DNA of 64,000 bases, taken from contig OY821786.1 in NCBI GenBank assembly GCA_963682175.1, forward strand, positions 25,442,501 through 25,506,500. Direction: 5' to 3'. Shown one piece after another: positions 22,877 to 34,469 of this stretch. This DNA comes from Triglochin maritima (taxonomy: Eukaryota; Streptophyta; Magnoliopsida; Alismatales; Juncaginaceae). The first letter of the stretch is position 1; the number at the start of each line of letters is the position of its first letter. Below the pieces are notes generated by a model that was not told the origin of the DNA, made no database searches, and was given only the letters and a program-made list of their open reading frames with translations. Made by a program: the position numbers and the translations under genes.

Positions 22877-23920
22877 ATGGGGAGCTCACGAATGACCTCA
22901 TTTGGTCATGTATTGTTGCCTCACCTTTCGAAGGGGAACTACGACAATTGGAGTATCCAAATGCATGCCCTGCTCTGTGCGCATGATGCTTGGGATCTTG
23001 TGGAGAGCGGCTTCAAGGAAGAGGTCGTGACGGGGGTAGGAACCATCGCACAAATCAAAGCACAAAAGGAGAGAAGAGCCAAAGACAAGTGTGCTCTCTT
23101 CCTTCTCTTCCAAGCGGTGGATTAGAGTGGTTTTGAGAAGATCGCTGAAGCGAAGATGTCGAAGGAGGCGTGGGACACCCTTGAGAAGAGAACAAGGGTG
23201 CTGATCGAGTAAGGCAAGTGCTCCTCCAAATGCTTCGAGGTGAGTTCGAGGCGTTGAAAATGAAAGTATCAGAAGGTGTTGCCGATTTCGTGACGAGGGT
23301 TCGCATGGTGGCAAACAAATTGAAGAGAAATGGGGAGGCGTTGACTGAAGGAAGAGTGGTGGAGAAGGTGCTGCGTTCTCTCACCGAAGACTTTGAAAAT
23401 GTTGTGTGTGCTATCGAGGAATCAAATGACCTTGAGAAGATGACCGTCGACGACCAAGCAAGCTCGTTGGAGGCACACAAGCAAATAAAGAAGAAGAGAC
23501 AAGATGTCTTGGAGGAGGCGTTGCAAGCGAAGATGTTGCTTAAGGAGGAGAAACCTCGCAACGTAGATCGTGGAAGTGGTCGTGACTATGGAGGCCGTCC
23601 AAAGAAGAAGGAGGTCGAGTGCTTCAAGTGTGGGAAACGTGGCCATTTTGCGAAAGAATGCTGGTCGCAAAAGAAGGTGGAGGAGAACTCCAACCGTGGC
23701 CGTGGTGATCGTGGATAAAAGAAGGAGGTTGAGTGCTTAAATTGTGGGAAGCATGGACATAATGCTAGTGAGTGTTTGTCGAAGAAGAAGGTGGAAGAGA
23801 GTTCCAACCTTATTGTCGAGGAGGAAGATGCCCGCGGTGATGGAATGGCTTTGTTTATTAACCACGAGGACGTGACAAATCATGTCATGCATGCTCAAGT
23901 TGATGATGAGCATAAGGAGT
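22877..23920 (+). pseudogene. C1 gag (copia type, UBN2-like) with two zinc knuckles
   Basis: Starts MGSSRMTSFGHVLLPHLSKG with the NYDNWSIQM segment typical of copia gag, then a stop at 23123-23125 and a frameshift before the continuation at 23218. The second part (23218-23718) has the helical gag domain and the zinc knuckle CFKCGKRGHFAKEC at about 23622-23663. After another stop a second knuckle CLNCGKHGHNASEC follows at about 23737-23778. The remainder is acidic. No protease DTG motif is found. Confidence 0.82.
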
Positions 23921-24117
23921 AATACGAAGAAAACAATGAAAATGAGGAGCAAGAGGTGGAGGTGGTATATTCCACCGAGCACGAAGTTGTATCATCCGAT
24001 GATGAAGAGACGAGACTGAGGCAGAAAAGGAGTCTTCGTGATCTCTACGAGGGAACAAGTGAGCTACACTTGGTTTGACTCTCCGCTCAAGGCGAGAGCA
24101 TCCCGTTCGAAGAATCG

Positions 24118-24360
24118 GTGGTGGCAAAAGCAAGAAGGCGAGCCACAATGAATGAGGAGACGGAGTCGATAGAAAAGAAAGAGACTTGGGAGCTAGCTTT
24201 GCTTCCAAAACGTCACAAAACCACTAGTGTCAGGTGGGTGTATAAGAAGAAGACAACACGACAAGGAGAGGTCGAGCGGTGCATGGCACGCGTGGTAGCA
24301 AAGGGATACAAGCAAAGGGCTGGTATCGACTATGAAGATGTATTTGCACCGGTGGCATGA
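24118..24360 (+). pseudogene. C1 reverse transcriptase, N-terminal stub
   Basis: Encodes the start of the copia RT domain (RVT_2): TWEL, VRWVYKKK, ARVVAKGYKQ and IDYEDVFAPVA, then a stop. The preceding 24000-24060 encodes the RSLRDLYEGTSEL-like linker that normally lies between integrase and RT, so protease and integrase were deleted cleanly between the gag and this linker. The YVDD catalytic region is absent. Confidence 0.82.
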
Positions 24361-24514
24361 ATGGAGACAATCCCTCATTGTGTGGCTTATGAGCAAGTGA
24401 GGTTCACATGGTGTATCTTTTAGCTCAAGCAAAAACGTTGTCAATAAGGTTGCAGGAAAGGATGCGCAACCTACTTGGGATGGTGGATGGAAGATGATTA
24501 AGTTCAAGGAGGAG

Positions 24515-25168
24515 TATTGAGAATTGAACTTAATCCTAGGTGGCATCCTAGTCACTTGCCACATCACCTATGGAGGGTGAGTCATCTAGGAGTTGATGAC
24601 TCAATAAGAAGGAAGACAAAAGGTTGTAGGAAAGGAAGAGACAAGGGACTCTTCATTTTTTCTATGATTTTCGTCCTATTTTATGACTCAATTTAAGTAG
24701 AGGTTGTAATGATCTTGAATGATCATCTTTATGTAGTTTATGTTTTAGGTTAAGTTGAAGAGTCTTTGTAAGTGCCTATATCAGCACAAGAGTTCTCCAT
24801 TTGTAAACAAGTCATGTGAAGTCAAGTGAAGTCATGTGAAGCCAAAACAAGTCAAGTCAAGTGAGAATGAAGAAAGAAAATATGAGTGTTTGGTGCAAAT
24901 CTCGTTGTGCGTGTGAGTGTTAAGTAGTTTGTTTTCTTCATTTATTCGTGTCCACCAATTGTGTAGATCAAAATACGGATCTAGTGATTGCAATTGAAGG
25001 CCCTCAGCATGGAGAACAAGGCGAGCCGAAGCAGCCCACCAGGCGCAACTTCTGAACCGCCAATTGGCGGTTTAGGACCGCAGGTTGGCGGTCCAGGTGT
25101 GTCTGGTGGAGGCGTGTTTTCTGGGGTGGCTTGGTGTGGTGTTCCCTGTCTTTCTCCCGTATCTAACA
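24515..25168 (+). repeat. C1 3' LTR
   Basis: 654 bp, TATTGAGAATTG to TCTAACA, preceded by AAGGAGGAG. The palindrome pair is at 25056-25092. Similar to the 5' LTR throughout, with scattered substitutions and small indels. Confidence 0.88.
25056..25092. promoter_or_regulatory. Palindrome pair, C1 3' LTR
   Basis: ACCGCCAATTGGCGGT at 25056-25071 and ACCGCAGGTTGGCGGT at 25077-25092, starts 21 bp apart. Confidence 0.85.
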
Positions 25169-26605
25169 GTAGGTGGTCGTTGTTGGAGTCAAAATGAAGC
25201 TCATCATGCTCAACGGTCATGGGACATGGGGTAATGACACATTCTAGAATGGGTTTGTGATGATGTGTTTTCCCCTCTCTAACAGTCCCAACTGAATCAT
25301 CCAACAAACACTCCATTTGTATATTCATGTTTGATGTTAGCTCACTCTGTTGCATTGCTAAGGCAGGCAATGAGTTTCCGCTAGGCACATAAACATTCTC
25401 AACGGGTCGCATTGGTGTTCGGGGTGTTCGTAGATTTTTCAGTGCTTTCTCTAATTGGCGGATGAGGTTGAGATGTAAAGGTTCGTCCAATGGCTCTTGT
25501 TGCCTACCAGAGTTGAACACATGAAACTCGGCACTCATGTGTTTCGAATGAGAGCTTCATGAGACCATTTCTACAATTAATTAAGGTGTAGGAGGTTGCC
25601 ACAAATGGTCTACCGAAAATGAAAGGTATTTCAGAGTTGGTGTCTGCAACAGTGTTGGTATCGAGGACAACAAAATCTATTGGAAATATAAAATCTCCAA
25701 CTTTGAGGAGCACATCCTTAATAATCCCCTTTGGAACATGAATCGATCTATCCGCCAATTGAAGGGAGATCTTAGTTGGTTTCAATTCTCCCAAGTTCAA
25801 CTGTTGATAAACAAAAGATGGGAGGAGGTTGACCACTGATCCTAAATCAATCAATACATTACTCATGCCAGTGTCCTCTATCGTACACTGAATAGTTGGA
25901 ATACTAGGATCCTTGTACATTGTGTATGTGGGATTGGACAAAAGTGAGCTCATACTCATAGCTAAGAATGCTTTCATAGGAACATTGGTCTTTCTCTTGG
26001 TTGTGTAGAGGTCTTTCAACACTTTGGCATATTGAGGTATTTCTTGGATGACATCCAACAAGAGGATGTTAACCTTAACTTATTTAAAGACCTCTAATAT
26101 TTTATCCATTGTGTCACTCTGCTTTTTGGTTAACCTACAAGGATATGGAGCTTTAGGCAAGTATGTTTTCTGCAGTGCCTGAGAAGAAGGCATTGGTGTA
26201 TTAACCCTACTCTCAGCCTCTTCTTCACCATCATTCCCCCGAGGGGCTGCACAGATGGTGGTGGTGGCAAGGAAATGTGATTGTCAACATGCTTTCCATT
26301 CCTTAAGGTTACAATGGCATTGACATGGTGAACATGTTCCTCCACATGGTTCACTTGCCACCCCTGAGGTACCAAACTCTCATTTTGCATGTGTTGTTGC
26401 TGGTACATGAGGGGGTTAGCCTCAGGCTGGCTTGGCAGAGTCCCCTCTCTCTCATGTACAGATTGAGCAAATTGGCCCATCTGAAGCTTGAGAGATTTGA
26501 TGGTCTGCGATTCAAAGTGAGGACTTGACTTGTGGATGACATAAAAAAAATCATTGAGTTCTCTAGTCCACGATTCAAGTTCTCAAGCGAATAGAAATGG
26601 GTTTC
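25169..26605 (-). pseudogene. E4 gag-protease, proximal part
   Basis: Minus strand, continuing the gene split by C1. It contains the end of the gag linker (26130-26605), a YLPKAPY-like lead-in, the protease (25504-26061, with DLGSVVNLLP and ADRSIHVPKG) and the start of the acidic tail (25174-25538). Stops and small indels interrupt it, for instance a changed codon near 26080 and a frameshift near 25545. The gag domain and zinc knuckle are missing because the element is cut at about 26605 by the pyrimidine repeat. Confidence 0.8.
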
Positions 26606-28300
26606 CCCTTTTCTTGTTCTCCTTCTTCTCCCTCCTTCTCTTCCTCCTCTCTCTCCCTTTTCTCTCTCATCTCTCTCCTCCTCCTCCTTCTTCTTTTCTT
26701 CTCTGTCACCTTCACTCTCTCTCACTTTTTTCGTTCTCCTCCTTTTCTCACTCCTCTCTTTTTGTGTCTCCATATGTCTCACTTTCCCTTTCTCCTCCTT
26801 TCTCGTTCTCATTCTCTCTTTCTCTCTCTCCCCCTTCTCTCTATTTCTCTCTCTTCTTACCACTAGTCTATACTTCTCCTTCTCCCCCTCCTCCCTTCTC
26901 TCCTTCCCCTTCGCTTCGAGTCTCCTCTTCTGTCTCTCTCTCTCATTCTCCATGTCTTTGTCTATCTAGCTCACTTACGGACTCTCTCTACCCTTCTCTC
27001 ACTACTTCTCCCTCTCCCCCTATATCTACTTTGTCTTCTCTCCTTCACTTACTCTCTCTACTTTTCTTTAAATTAAGCACTCCTTCTCCGTCTCCTCTCT
27101 CTTCTTCTCGTTCTAATTCACTCTCCTTCTCTATGGCACTCCCTCCTTATCTCTCTCCATCTCCCTCTCTCCCTCTCCCTCTCTCTCATTCTCCATGGTT
27201 CTCTCAACTTATCTTTCTCTATCTCTCCTCTCTCCCTCTCCTTTCCCTTCTCCTTCTAGCTCTCTCTCTCTCTCCATCTCCGACTCCCATCACTTTCGCT
27301 CACCCTCTTCCCTTGTTTCCCAATTTCCTTCTCTTTCACCCTACACACTCCATCTCTCTCCCCCTTCTCCTTATCACTCCCACCTTCTCTCTATCACCTC
27401 TCTCTCTCCTCTGCTCTCACCTTACCTTCTCCTCCTTCCCCGTCTCCCTCCTCTGTCGATCTCTCCTTCTATCTCTCCTCCTTTTCTCTCCACCTCTACC
27501 CATCTCCTTCTCCTTTACTCCCTCTCTCCTTTTTCTTCTTGTCTTTTTCCTTCTCCATCTCTCTCCTCTTATTCACTCTTTCTGACGCTCTACATTTCCT
27601 TCTCTTTCGTTCTTCCCTTCTCTACCCTTCGCCTTCTCCATCTCCTCCTCTTTTTTTCCTTTTGTCATTCTCTTTAGTACCCTCTCTCCTTCTCTCCTTC
27701 ACTATCCTACTTCTCTCTCCCTCTCCCCTCCTCCTTTTTGTCTCTCTCTCTCTCTCTCCATCTCTTGTCTCTCTTCTTCACTATCTCTCCTTATCCCATT
27801 CTTTCTATTTATACTTCTTTTTCACTCAACTCTCCTCCTTATCTCTATCCCTTTCGTTCTCTCACTCGCTCTCGCTCGTCTTATTCTCCTCTCTCTCCCA
27901 TCTCCTTCATTTTCTTTCTACCTTCTACATCACTTTCTCCTTCCTTGTCCCTCCTTCTCCTTCTCTCGCTCCTTCTCCCTCTCCTTCTCTCTCATATCTC
28001 CCGCTCTCCTTATCATTCTCTCTATCCTCCTTCTACTTCTTTCTCTATTCTTATCCGTCTTTCTCTGCCCTTTCTCCTTCTCTTTCCTTCTGTCATTCTC
28101 TCTCCCTCCTTCTCGTCGTTCTTCACTCTCTCTCATTCTCCCTCCTCTCTCTGATTCTCTCCTCCCTTTTATCTTCTCTCTCCTTATCCTCCACTCTTCG
28201 TCTTCAATCTCCTTCCCTCTCTCCTTCTCCTCTACTTCAATCCCTCTCCTCTTTCACCTTTTTCCTTCTCCATCTCTCCCATCTTCTTATCTCTCCCTCT
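26606..28300. repeat. Pyrimidine-rich tandem repeat, block 1
   Basis: 1.7 kb almost entirely C and T on the plus strand. It is not simple sequence: landmarks such as ACCACTAG (26865), CTTACGGACTC (26976), TCTTTAAAT (27064) and TTGTTTCCCAATTTCC (27322) recur in the same order in the block at 29925-31320 and, in inverse form, at 44447-45914. Long Ser/Leu/Pro reading frames here are by-products of composition. Confidence 0.75.
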
Positions 28301-29190
28301 TTTTTTTGCAAAAGGGAGGCATAGCCTCGAAATATCATTAAGTATGTAATCTAAAATTTACATCCTACCAAAAATGAAAAGCAAAACCGCGGGCCAAGCT
28401 GTGCGTATGCCCAGCTTCACAATAACACATGAGATGAAGTCTCATTTACACCAACTCTACCACCACGTTTAGTTTCTATTAAACGTGTTCTCCTAGTTCC
28501 ATGCTTCTTGAAAATCCGACAAGGGCCCTGGGTCCTCAGTAATGTCCATCCTCGACCCCATTATCCATACAGTATCCTTTACCATTTGAGTGATGTCCAT
28601 TGATCTTTGTTCTTGGTCAAATATCCTTCGATTTTGTTCCTGCCAGCACTCATACACAACAATGCCAAATGCCAGCTTCATCATAGTCGTTTCAACCTGG
28701 TTGCCCTTGATGCGTGACAAGCGTTGTGCCTCCTCCACTAGTGTGGTTTGTATACTGGCATCCACTCCCAAGATTCGTAAAATTGTTGTCCAGACATCCT
28801 TCGTGAAAGTGCTTGTCTAAAGAAGATGCCCCATGTCCTCCTCTCCATCCTTGCATAATACACACTCTAGCCCATGGTTTGCACCCCTTGCTAGCATTAG
28901 TTACTTTGTCATCAAACGACCCTGCAGCGCACGCCAAATTACCATGGCATGTCTTGGGATGTAACTTTTGTGCCAAATGATTTTGCGCCACCACATTCTT
29001 TCCCTCTTCGGTGCCACCCATGCCCACGCCTCCATGAGGGAGAATTTCTCATGTCTGGCCTCCATCTGAGTAGGTTGGTCCCAGCACCCATGAATTTGCA
29101 TCTTCGCTATCTTTGGCCACAACTCTAGCATTTTCAGTGACCTCGGGGCAGGAAGATTCCATGAGCCATTGCTGATATAGTGAGCCATCG
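28301..29190 (-). mobile_element. LINE D: 5'-truncated L1-type LINE
   Basis: Minus strand, 890 bp, ending in an A-run (plus-strand T at 28301-28307). It encodes the ORF2 C-terminus: the zf-RVT region with IPRHAMVIWRALQGRL near 28930 and the YECWQEQNRRIF segment near 28640. The flanks carry an imperfect duplication, TCTTCTTATCTCTCCCTCT at 28282-28300 against 29191-29209 (2 mismatches in 19). Both flanks are pyrimidine repeat. Truncation at the 5' end with a long duplication is the signature of target-primed reverse transcription. Confidence 0.85.
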
Positions 29191-29478
29191 TCTTCTTATG
29201 TTTCCCTCTCTCTCTCACTTGCCTTCTCCTTCTCCCTCTCCTTCTCCTTTTCATCTCTCTCTCTCTCCATCCCATCTTCGCTCTTTCTCTCTCTCTCTCT
29301 CCGTCTCCTCTCTCGTTGTTCTTCTCTCTTTCCCCTCCTTTCTCACTCTATCTTACTCTCTCGCTTTCTGTCTCCTTTATCTCTCTCTCTTTCCTTCTCT
29401 CTCCTCCTTCTCTATCTCTCTTCTCTTCCACTCCTTCTCCTTCTTAGTCTCCTACCCTCTTGCTCCCCTTGTCCTTCT
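29191..29478. repeat. Pyrimidine-rich repeat, block 2
   Basis: Short continuation of the pyrimidine tract between LINE D and LINE E. Its ends form parts of the target-site duplications of both LINEs. Confidence 0.7.
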
Positions 29479-29924
29479 TTTTTGCAAAGCAAAAGGGAGG
29501 CATAGCCTCTAATGTATTGATGTGTGTAAACCATTTACAACCTACAAAAATTTGTCAATTACAGCCCTCGAGTTATGCTCAGTACATTATTGGAATCGAC
29601 CTCTAGACTATCATAATTGTGATCACCCTATAGGTGTCACAACTAGTTCCAACTACTCTCATACAATCTCAAAACCTCAGGATTTTCACTAATCTCCTTT
29701 ATCCTTGTGCCCATCACTCACACTGTTTCCTTGATAAGTATGCCCGCGTCCTCGGGATGGCGCTTCTCATTATCTAATATCTTCCGATTTCTCTCTTGCC
29801 AACACTCGTAGATGGATGCAGCAAGAGCAAGTCTAGTAGGTTCCCATTGTGCCATGGAGACTCGCGTCACCTTCAACCTCTCCACCTCCTCAGTAAGCGT
29901 GCTTCCTATTCATCTGTCCAGCAT
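29479..29924 (-). mobile_element. LINE E: 5'-truncated LINE with exact 17-bp duplication
   Basis: 446 bp on the minus strand, ending in a short A-run (29479-29483 on plus as T). GCTCCCCTTGTCCTTCT flanks it exactly at 29462-29478 and 29925-29941. It contains the end of ORF2 (YECWQER-like) and the 3' UTR with the terminal hairpin. It is inserted in the pyrimidine tract. Confidence 0.92.
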
Positions 29925-31320
29925 GCTCCCCTTGTCCTTCTCTCTCTCCTTGTCCTCTATCTTGTTCTCCTTATCATCTCTCCTTCTCCCTCCTTATCTT
30001 CCTCGGCTCTCTCCTTCTCTCTCTCGTCTCTCTCCTCCTCCCTCTTATTTTCCTATCCATCACCTTAACTCTCTCTCACTCCTCTCGTTCTCATCCTTAT
30101 CTCTCTTTGTCTCTCCATCTCTCTCTTTTTCCCCTTCTCCTCCTTTCTCCTTCTCTCTTTCTCACTCTCCACTTCTCTCTCGTTATCTCTATTTCTCTCT
30201 CTTCATACCACTGGTCGCTACTTCTCATTCTCCCTCTCTGTATCCTTCTCTTACCCCTTCCATTCTCCTCTTCCTTCTCTCTCTATTTCTCCTTGTATTT
30301 CTCAATCTAGCTCACTTACGGACTCTCTCTCCCTTTCTCTCCCTCTCCATGTTCTCCCTATCTTTACTTCTTCTTATCTTCTTCTCTTTCTCCCTCTCCT
30401 TTTCTTTATATCGAGGACTCCTCTCTCTCCTCTCTCTTCTTCTCGTTCTAATTCAATCTCTCCTTCTCCATTTCACTCCCTCGTTATCTCTCTCCATCTC
30501 TCTCTTTCTCATTCTCTATGGTTCTCTCTACTTCTCCTTCTCCATCTCTACTCTCTCCTCTCTCCCTCTCCCTCTCCCTTCTCACTCTCTCCCCCTCTAT
30601 CCACCTCTCCATCTCTCTCTCTTTCCCCTTCTCCTCATTTCTCGTTCTCCTTCTCTATTTTTCTTTCTCTCTCTCCCCCTTCTCTCTCCATCTCTCCATT
30701 TCTCGCTTTTCTTACCACTGGTCTCTACTTATCCTCCTCCCTCTCTCTTTCCTTCTCTCATTATCCTTCCCTTCCAGTCTCCTCTTCCTTCTCTCTCCCC
30801 TTCTCCTTGTCTTTCTCCATCTAGATTACTTACGGACTCTCTCTCCCATTCTCTCACACTTTCTCCCTCTCCTCCCTCTTTGTACTTCTTCTTCTCTCAT
30901 TCTCTTTCTCTCTCTCCTTTTCTTTAAATCGAGGACTTTTCTCTCGGACATCTCTCTTCGTCTCCTTGTAATTCACTCTATCATTTTTGGTTTCACTCCC
31001 TCCTTAGCTCTCTCCTTCTCCTTCTCTCCATCTCCCTCTCTCTCATTCTCTATGGTTCTCTCTACTTCTCCATCTCTCCTCTCTCCCTCTCGTTTCCCTT
31101 CTCCCTTTGTCCACCTCTCCCGTCTCTCCTTCTCCTTCTAGCCATCTCTCTCTCTCTCTCCATCTCTGTCTCTCATCGTGTTCCCTCCCTCTCCCCTTGT
31201 TTCCCAATTTCCTTCTCTTTTGTCCTACACTCTCCATCTCTCTCTCCCCCTTCTACTTCTACTTCTCCTTCTCTCTCTCCCCTCTCTTCCTCTCTTTCTC
31301 CTCCTCCCCTCTCTCCCTCC
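29925..31320. repeat. Pyrimidine-rich tandem repeat, block 3, period about 0.5 kb
   Basis: Landmarks repeat within this block: CTTACGGACTCTCTC at about 30314 and 30830, TCTTTA-TCGAGGACT at 30410 and 30925, ACCACTGGTC at 30208 and 30715, and TCTATGGTTCTCTCTACTTC at 30515 and 31047. The offsets are 507-533 bp, so at least two monomers are present. Confidence 0.78.
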
Positions 31321-31327
31321 TTTTTTT

Positions 31328-31741
31328 GCAAAGAGAAATGGGAGTTAGCCTCGAAATCTATTGAGTAAAGTGTTTTGTACAACCTACAAAGTTGACGATT
31401 TTACTGTAAGCCATGCGGGGTACTAGGCTGGCTACTACATATTACGTGTATTACAATCAAGTTCCTATCTACTTATGTATCTTACTATTCTTGTTGCAAG
31501 CAATATCCGAATAACCAACGTGCACTACTCTTGCGTATTTATTCCATTCTTCTTCAAACTTACGAAGACTATCTTGGTCATTTGCAAATTCCTTCCATCG
31601 AGCTCTTGTGTCACAGATCGTATCCTTCACAAGTTTGACCACATCCTTTGCCCGCTTCTACTCATCCTCAAAGATTCACCGGTTCCTTCCTTGCCAACAT
31701 TCACAGATGGTTGCGTTGAATGCCCATTGACATTTCATTTT
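31328..31741 (-). other. LINE A 3' UTR
   Basis: Minus strand, between the ORF2 end and the A-run. It ends with GAGGCTAACTCC and TTTGCAAAAAAA, a variant of the hairpin end seen in LINE C, D and E. Confidence 0.6.
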
Positions 31742-32389
31742 TCATATGTGGTTGCCCATCGAGGGTTGTAGCCTCTCCACCTCAAGTTCAAGGCTTTGTT
31801 CAATCCCGATACTCATCCCTTGCTTTGGGAGGACTCCATGCCAAACCTCTATAGTAAACTCAAATCCCCAAAGGAGTGAACCATCTTCATCCTCCTTGTT
31901 GCATTGGACACAAGTGGAGTCATGGTGCGTGCCTCTTTGTCGCATTAGTTGCTTTGTTAACAACCGCCCCCTCATTGTACACCATGCGGTAATTGCATGC
32001 TACGACACATGAAGCTTGTGCCTCACAAATCTCGCCCAAGAGTTTGTTCCTAGCGGTTTTATCCATCCCCATGCCTCCTTTATCTCGAACATTTCCCTAC
32101 ATCTGGTCATCCTCCTGGGCTTATCCTCTACTCTGTGGATTTGTGTCCCTAAGATTCTTGGCCAAAGATCTATTTCCGTCGATCTTGGGGGCGGAAGGCA
32201 CCATTCCTCAGTATGGATAAAGTAGGATACCTCAACATTCCATGGGACCCCCAACAGATAATGGAGTCTCTCTCCCATTTGAAGGCATTTGAACAGTTCC
32301 CCACACCACGGGAATTGGAAGAATTTGTTGTTGGCTCCGTCCCCCATTCTATATTGAATGTGCATCCTTGCAATATCCCGGTCTCTCAA
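31742..32389 (-). pseudogene. LINE A ORF2 C-terminus (zf-RVT region)
   Basis: Minus-strand fragments encode the region after the RT domain: IQYRMGDGANNKFFQFPWCG (32340), ARFVRHKLHV (32005) and RGRLLTKQLMRQRGTHHDSTCVQCN (31960). This is the zinc-binding zf-RVT module typical of plant LINE ORF2. Several frames are needed to follow it. Confidence 0.75.
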
Positions 32390-32534
32390 GAGTCCTTTCC
32401 ACGCCCATGAACTTGCCGAGGGAGGTCATGCAAGCCACACTGAGTGATTCCTCAAATACTTCCTTCGCACACTCTGAACCCAAAGGGAGTTATTATTTTC
32501 CACCACAAGCCAAAAATGGCGTACCATACCGACA

Positions 32535-33720
32535 TCATTCCACTCCATCAACCTCCTTAAGCCCAACCCACATTCGCACTTTGGGGTGCACACATCCTTC
32601 CAACCAATCGCAACCCATTTCCCTTTGCCTCCCCCATATGAATTGGCACATGCGACTCTCGACGTCCTTTAGCATCCCTCTTGGGATAAGAAACTGGGCT
32701 ATCCAATAAAGGCAAAGTGATACCAACACACTCCTCACGAGCTCTACCCTTCCCGCCATAGATAAGTAGGATTGCTTCCAAGTGCTTAACCTTCCTTTTC
32801 TTTGTTCATGAGGTTCATGCAATGGCATCGACCCAATCTTCCATAGTACAGTGGCAACCCAAGGTATATAACCGGAAGCTCCACCCTAGCCATCATGAGG
32901 TGATCACAAATCCACTCCCCGTGATCCACTCCTCCAAAAAAAGTTCACTCTTCGAGGCGTTGAACTGTATCCTCGAGCTAGCTGTGAAACTGTCACGAAT
33001 TTCTTTGATGACCCGTGCATTCTCCTTTGTAGCATCGGCAAAGAGTAGGATGTCATCCGCAAACATCAAATGTGAGACATGCACATCCCCACACATGAGC
33101 GGCCTTAGCCTCCCACCATCTACCGCTTCCTTTATCATGACACTCAACACTTCCATGCAAATGACAAACAAATATGGTGCTAATGGGTCACATTGCGTCA
33201 CCTCATTGCTCGCACGGAATGATCTCGAATTTGCACCATTTATGGTCACCACAAAGGACGCCCTCTTGCACACCCAGATGAGCTTGTGCCACTTGCTAGG
33301 AAATCTGAACCTTGTCGTAACTTGGTCTAAGAACTCCCACGACGCCAATGTATCTATAAACCCCCTACCTTGATGCACATTTACCCCCTACCTTTCTCCT
33401 AATGCATGTTGTGGCAACTCTGTATGCGAGTAGGATGTTATCACTATTCCACCTTCCTTTGACGAAGGCACTTTGTGTCTCCCGAACAAGCCTTGGCAAG
33501 ATGACCTTCAATCGATTCGCTAGAACCTTGGCCATGTATCTATAAACCATGTTGGCCTAAAATCATCAACCATCAATGGGGTCTTCTTATTCAGGATTAG
33601 AGTTATTGAGGTGTAGTTTACTTTGGCCAACAACTTCCCACTCTTGAAGAAATCAGTAAAAGCCTTAAACATCTCATTCTTTACAATACCCCAAGATGCC
33701 TTAAAGAAACAAACGTTCAT
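32535..33720 (-). pseudogene. LINE A reverse transcriptase
   Basis: Minus-strand pieces in several frames cover the RT domain: NVCFFKASWG and VNYTSITLI (33720-33600), YRYMAKVLANRLKVILPRLV (33545), QSAFVKGRW, then 33378-32893 with MFADDILLFADAT; the catalytic FADD codons are at 33052-33063. GLRQGDPLAP has decayed to EVTQCDPLAP. KRKGRLSTWKQ-like connecting sequence follows at 32800. The enzyme reverse-transcribes LINE RNA at the target nick. The catalytic motif survives, but frameshifts make the gene dead. Confidence 0.82.
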
Positions 33721-34010
33721 CCCATCAGGCCGGGTGCTTTCTCTACATTTTCTCCCATAACCACTGCCTCTACCTCCTTCAACTCAAGCTTTCGCATGAG
33801 CCTTACCCTATCGATCTCCCCCACTTAGGGAAGTGAGAAGTTTTGTGCAATCGGAGTAACGTGAAAAAATAAAGCAAACAAGTTAGAGTAACGACGGTTG
33901 AACACCTCCCAAATCTCACCCTCCTCCTCATGAAGATTGCCCTCACTAACTCTCCTCAAATTGTTGGTGGCTCTCGTCACACGTAGGGAAGCATGGAATA
34001 ACCGGGTATT

Positions 34011-34304
34011 CTAATTCCCCACTCTCAACCACTTGACTCTCGACTTCTGTCTCACAATGGATTGCACCCAAATCAGCACACGAGCTAGTTCGTCCTTAGC
34101 CTCCTTTTCCGCACGAATCAGCCCTTCATCATTTGGGTCCTCCCTCATTTCAAACCTTACTCTCACAAGCAAAGCTTGGGCACTAATCACTCTTTTCTCA
34201 ATGTTCCCAAATTCCTTTTCACTCCAAGTCTTTAGATCCTTCTTCACCTCATCTAGTTTAGTGATCAATCGATACATGGGCTTCCATCCACCAAGGTCCC
34301 TCAC
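34011..34304 (-). pseudogene. LINE A ORF2 segment between endonuclease and RT
   Basis: A 97-residue open segment with KDLKTWSEKEFGNIEKRV and RQKSRVKWLRVGN. This is the helical region plus the RQKSRV.WL.EGD motif that precedes the RT palm in plant LINEs. The same region occurs in LINE B near 48450-48680. Confidence 0.75.
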
Positions 34305-34469
34305 ACCCTCTTAACCACCTCCAAAAAACCCTTGGTTCACCCAAAATTTGGGGAATCGGAACGTTCTCTTTTTCCTCCGATCACCTGCTTCCATCGAGAG
34401 CTTGAGAATGGCGTGGTCGCTCAAGTCCCAATCCCCCACAACATAGAAAGACGCCGGGAATGTTTCAAG

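Larger units (their letters stand above)
22190..25168 (+). mobile_element. C1: small, complete but defective Ty1/copia element
   Basis: 2,979 bp with two LTRs (22190-22854, 24515-25168), a PBS of initiator-Met type, a gag gene, a stub of reverse transcriptase and a purine-rich tract before the 3' LTR. The exact duplication GTAGG flanks it, inside the E4 tail-coding region. Protease, integrase and most of RT-RNase H are missing, so it depended on another element. Both LTRs start TATTG and not TGTTG. Confidence 0.9.
18697..26605 (-). mobile_element. E4: pol-less Athila-type element, 5' truncated
   Basis: Minus strand: gag (cut at 26605 by the pyrimidine repeat), protease, acidic tail, 3' noncoding region, polypurine tract, 3' LTR. 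It is split at 22190-25168 by copia element C1. With C1 removed the order is that of E2 and no pol is present. Confidence 0.78.

Noticed and set aside
22667..22877. Short frames in the C1 LTR with repeated PPIGG/APPIGG-like peptides
   Set aside because: These peptides are just translations of the CCGCCAATTGGCGG palindrome in one frame.
26554..28324. Long open frames of 160-343 codons on the plus strand, rich in Ser, Leu and Pro
   Set aside because: They lie in the strand-pure pyrimidine repeat, where C and T codons cannot form stops. Three frames are open at once and no motif is conserved.
29812..31364. Open frames of 371 and 207 codons on the plus strand
   Set aside because: Same compositional cause as in block 1: pyrimidine-only sequence lacks TAA, TAG and TGA.
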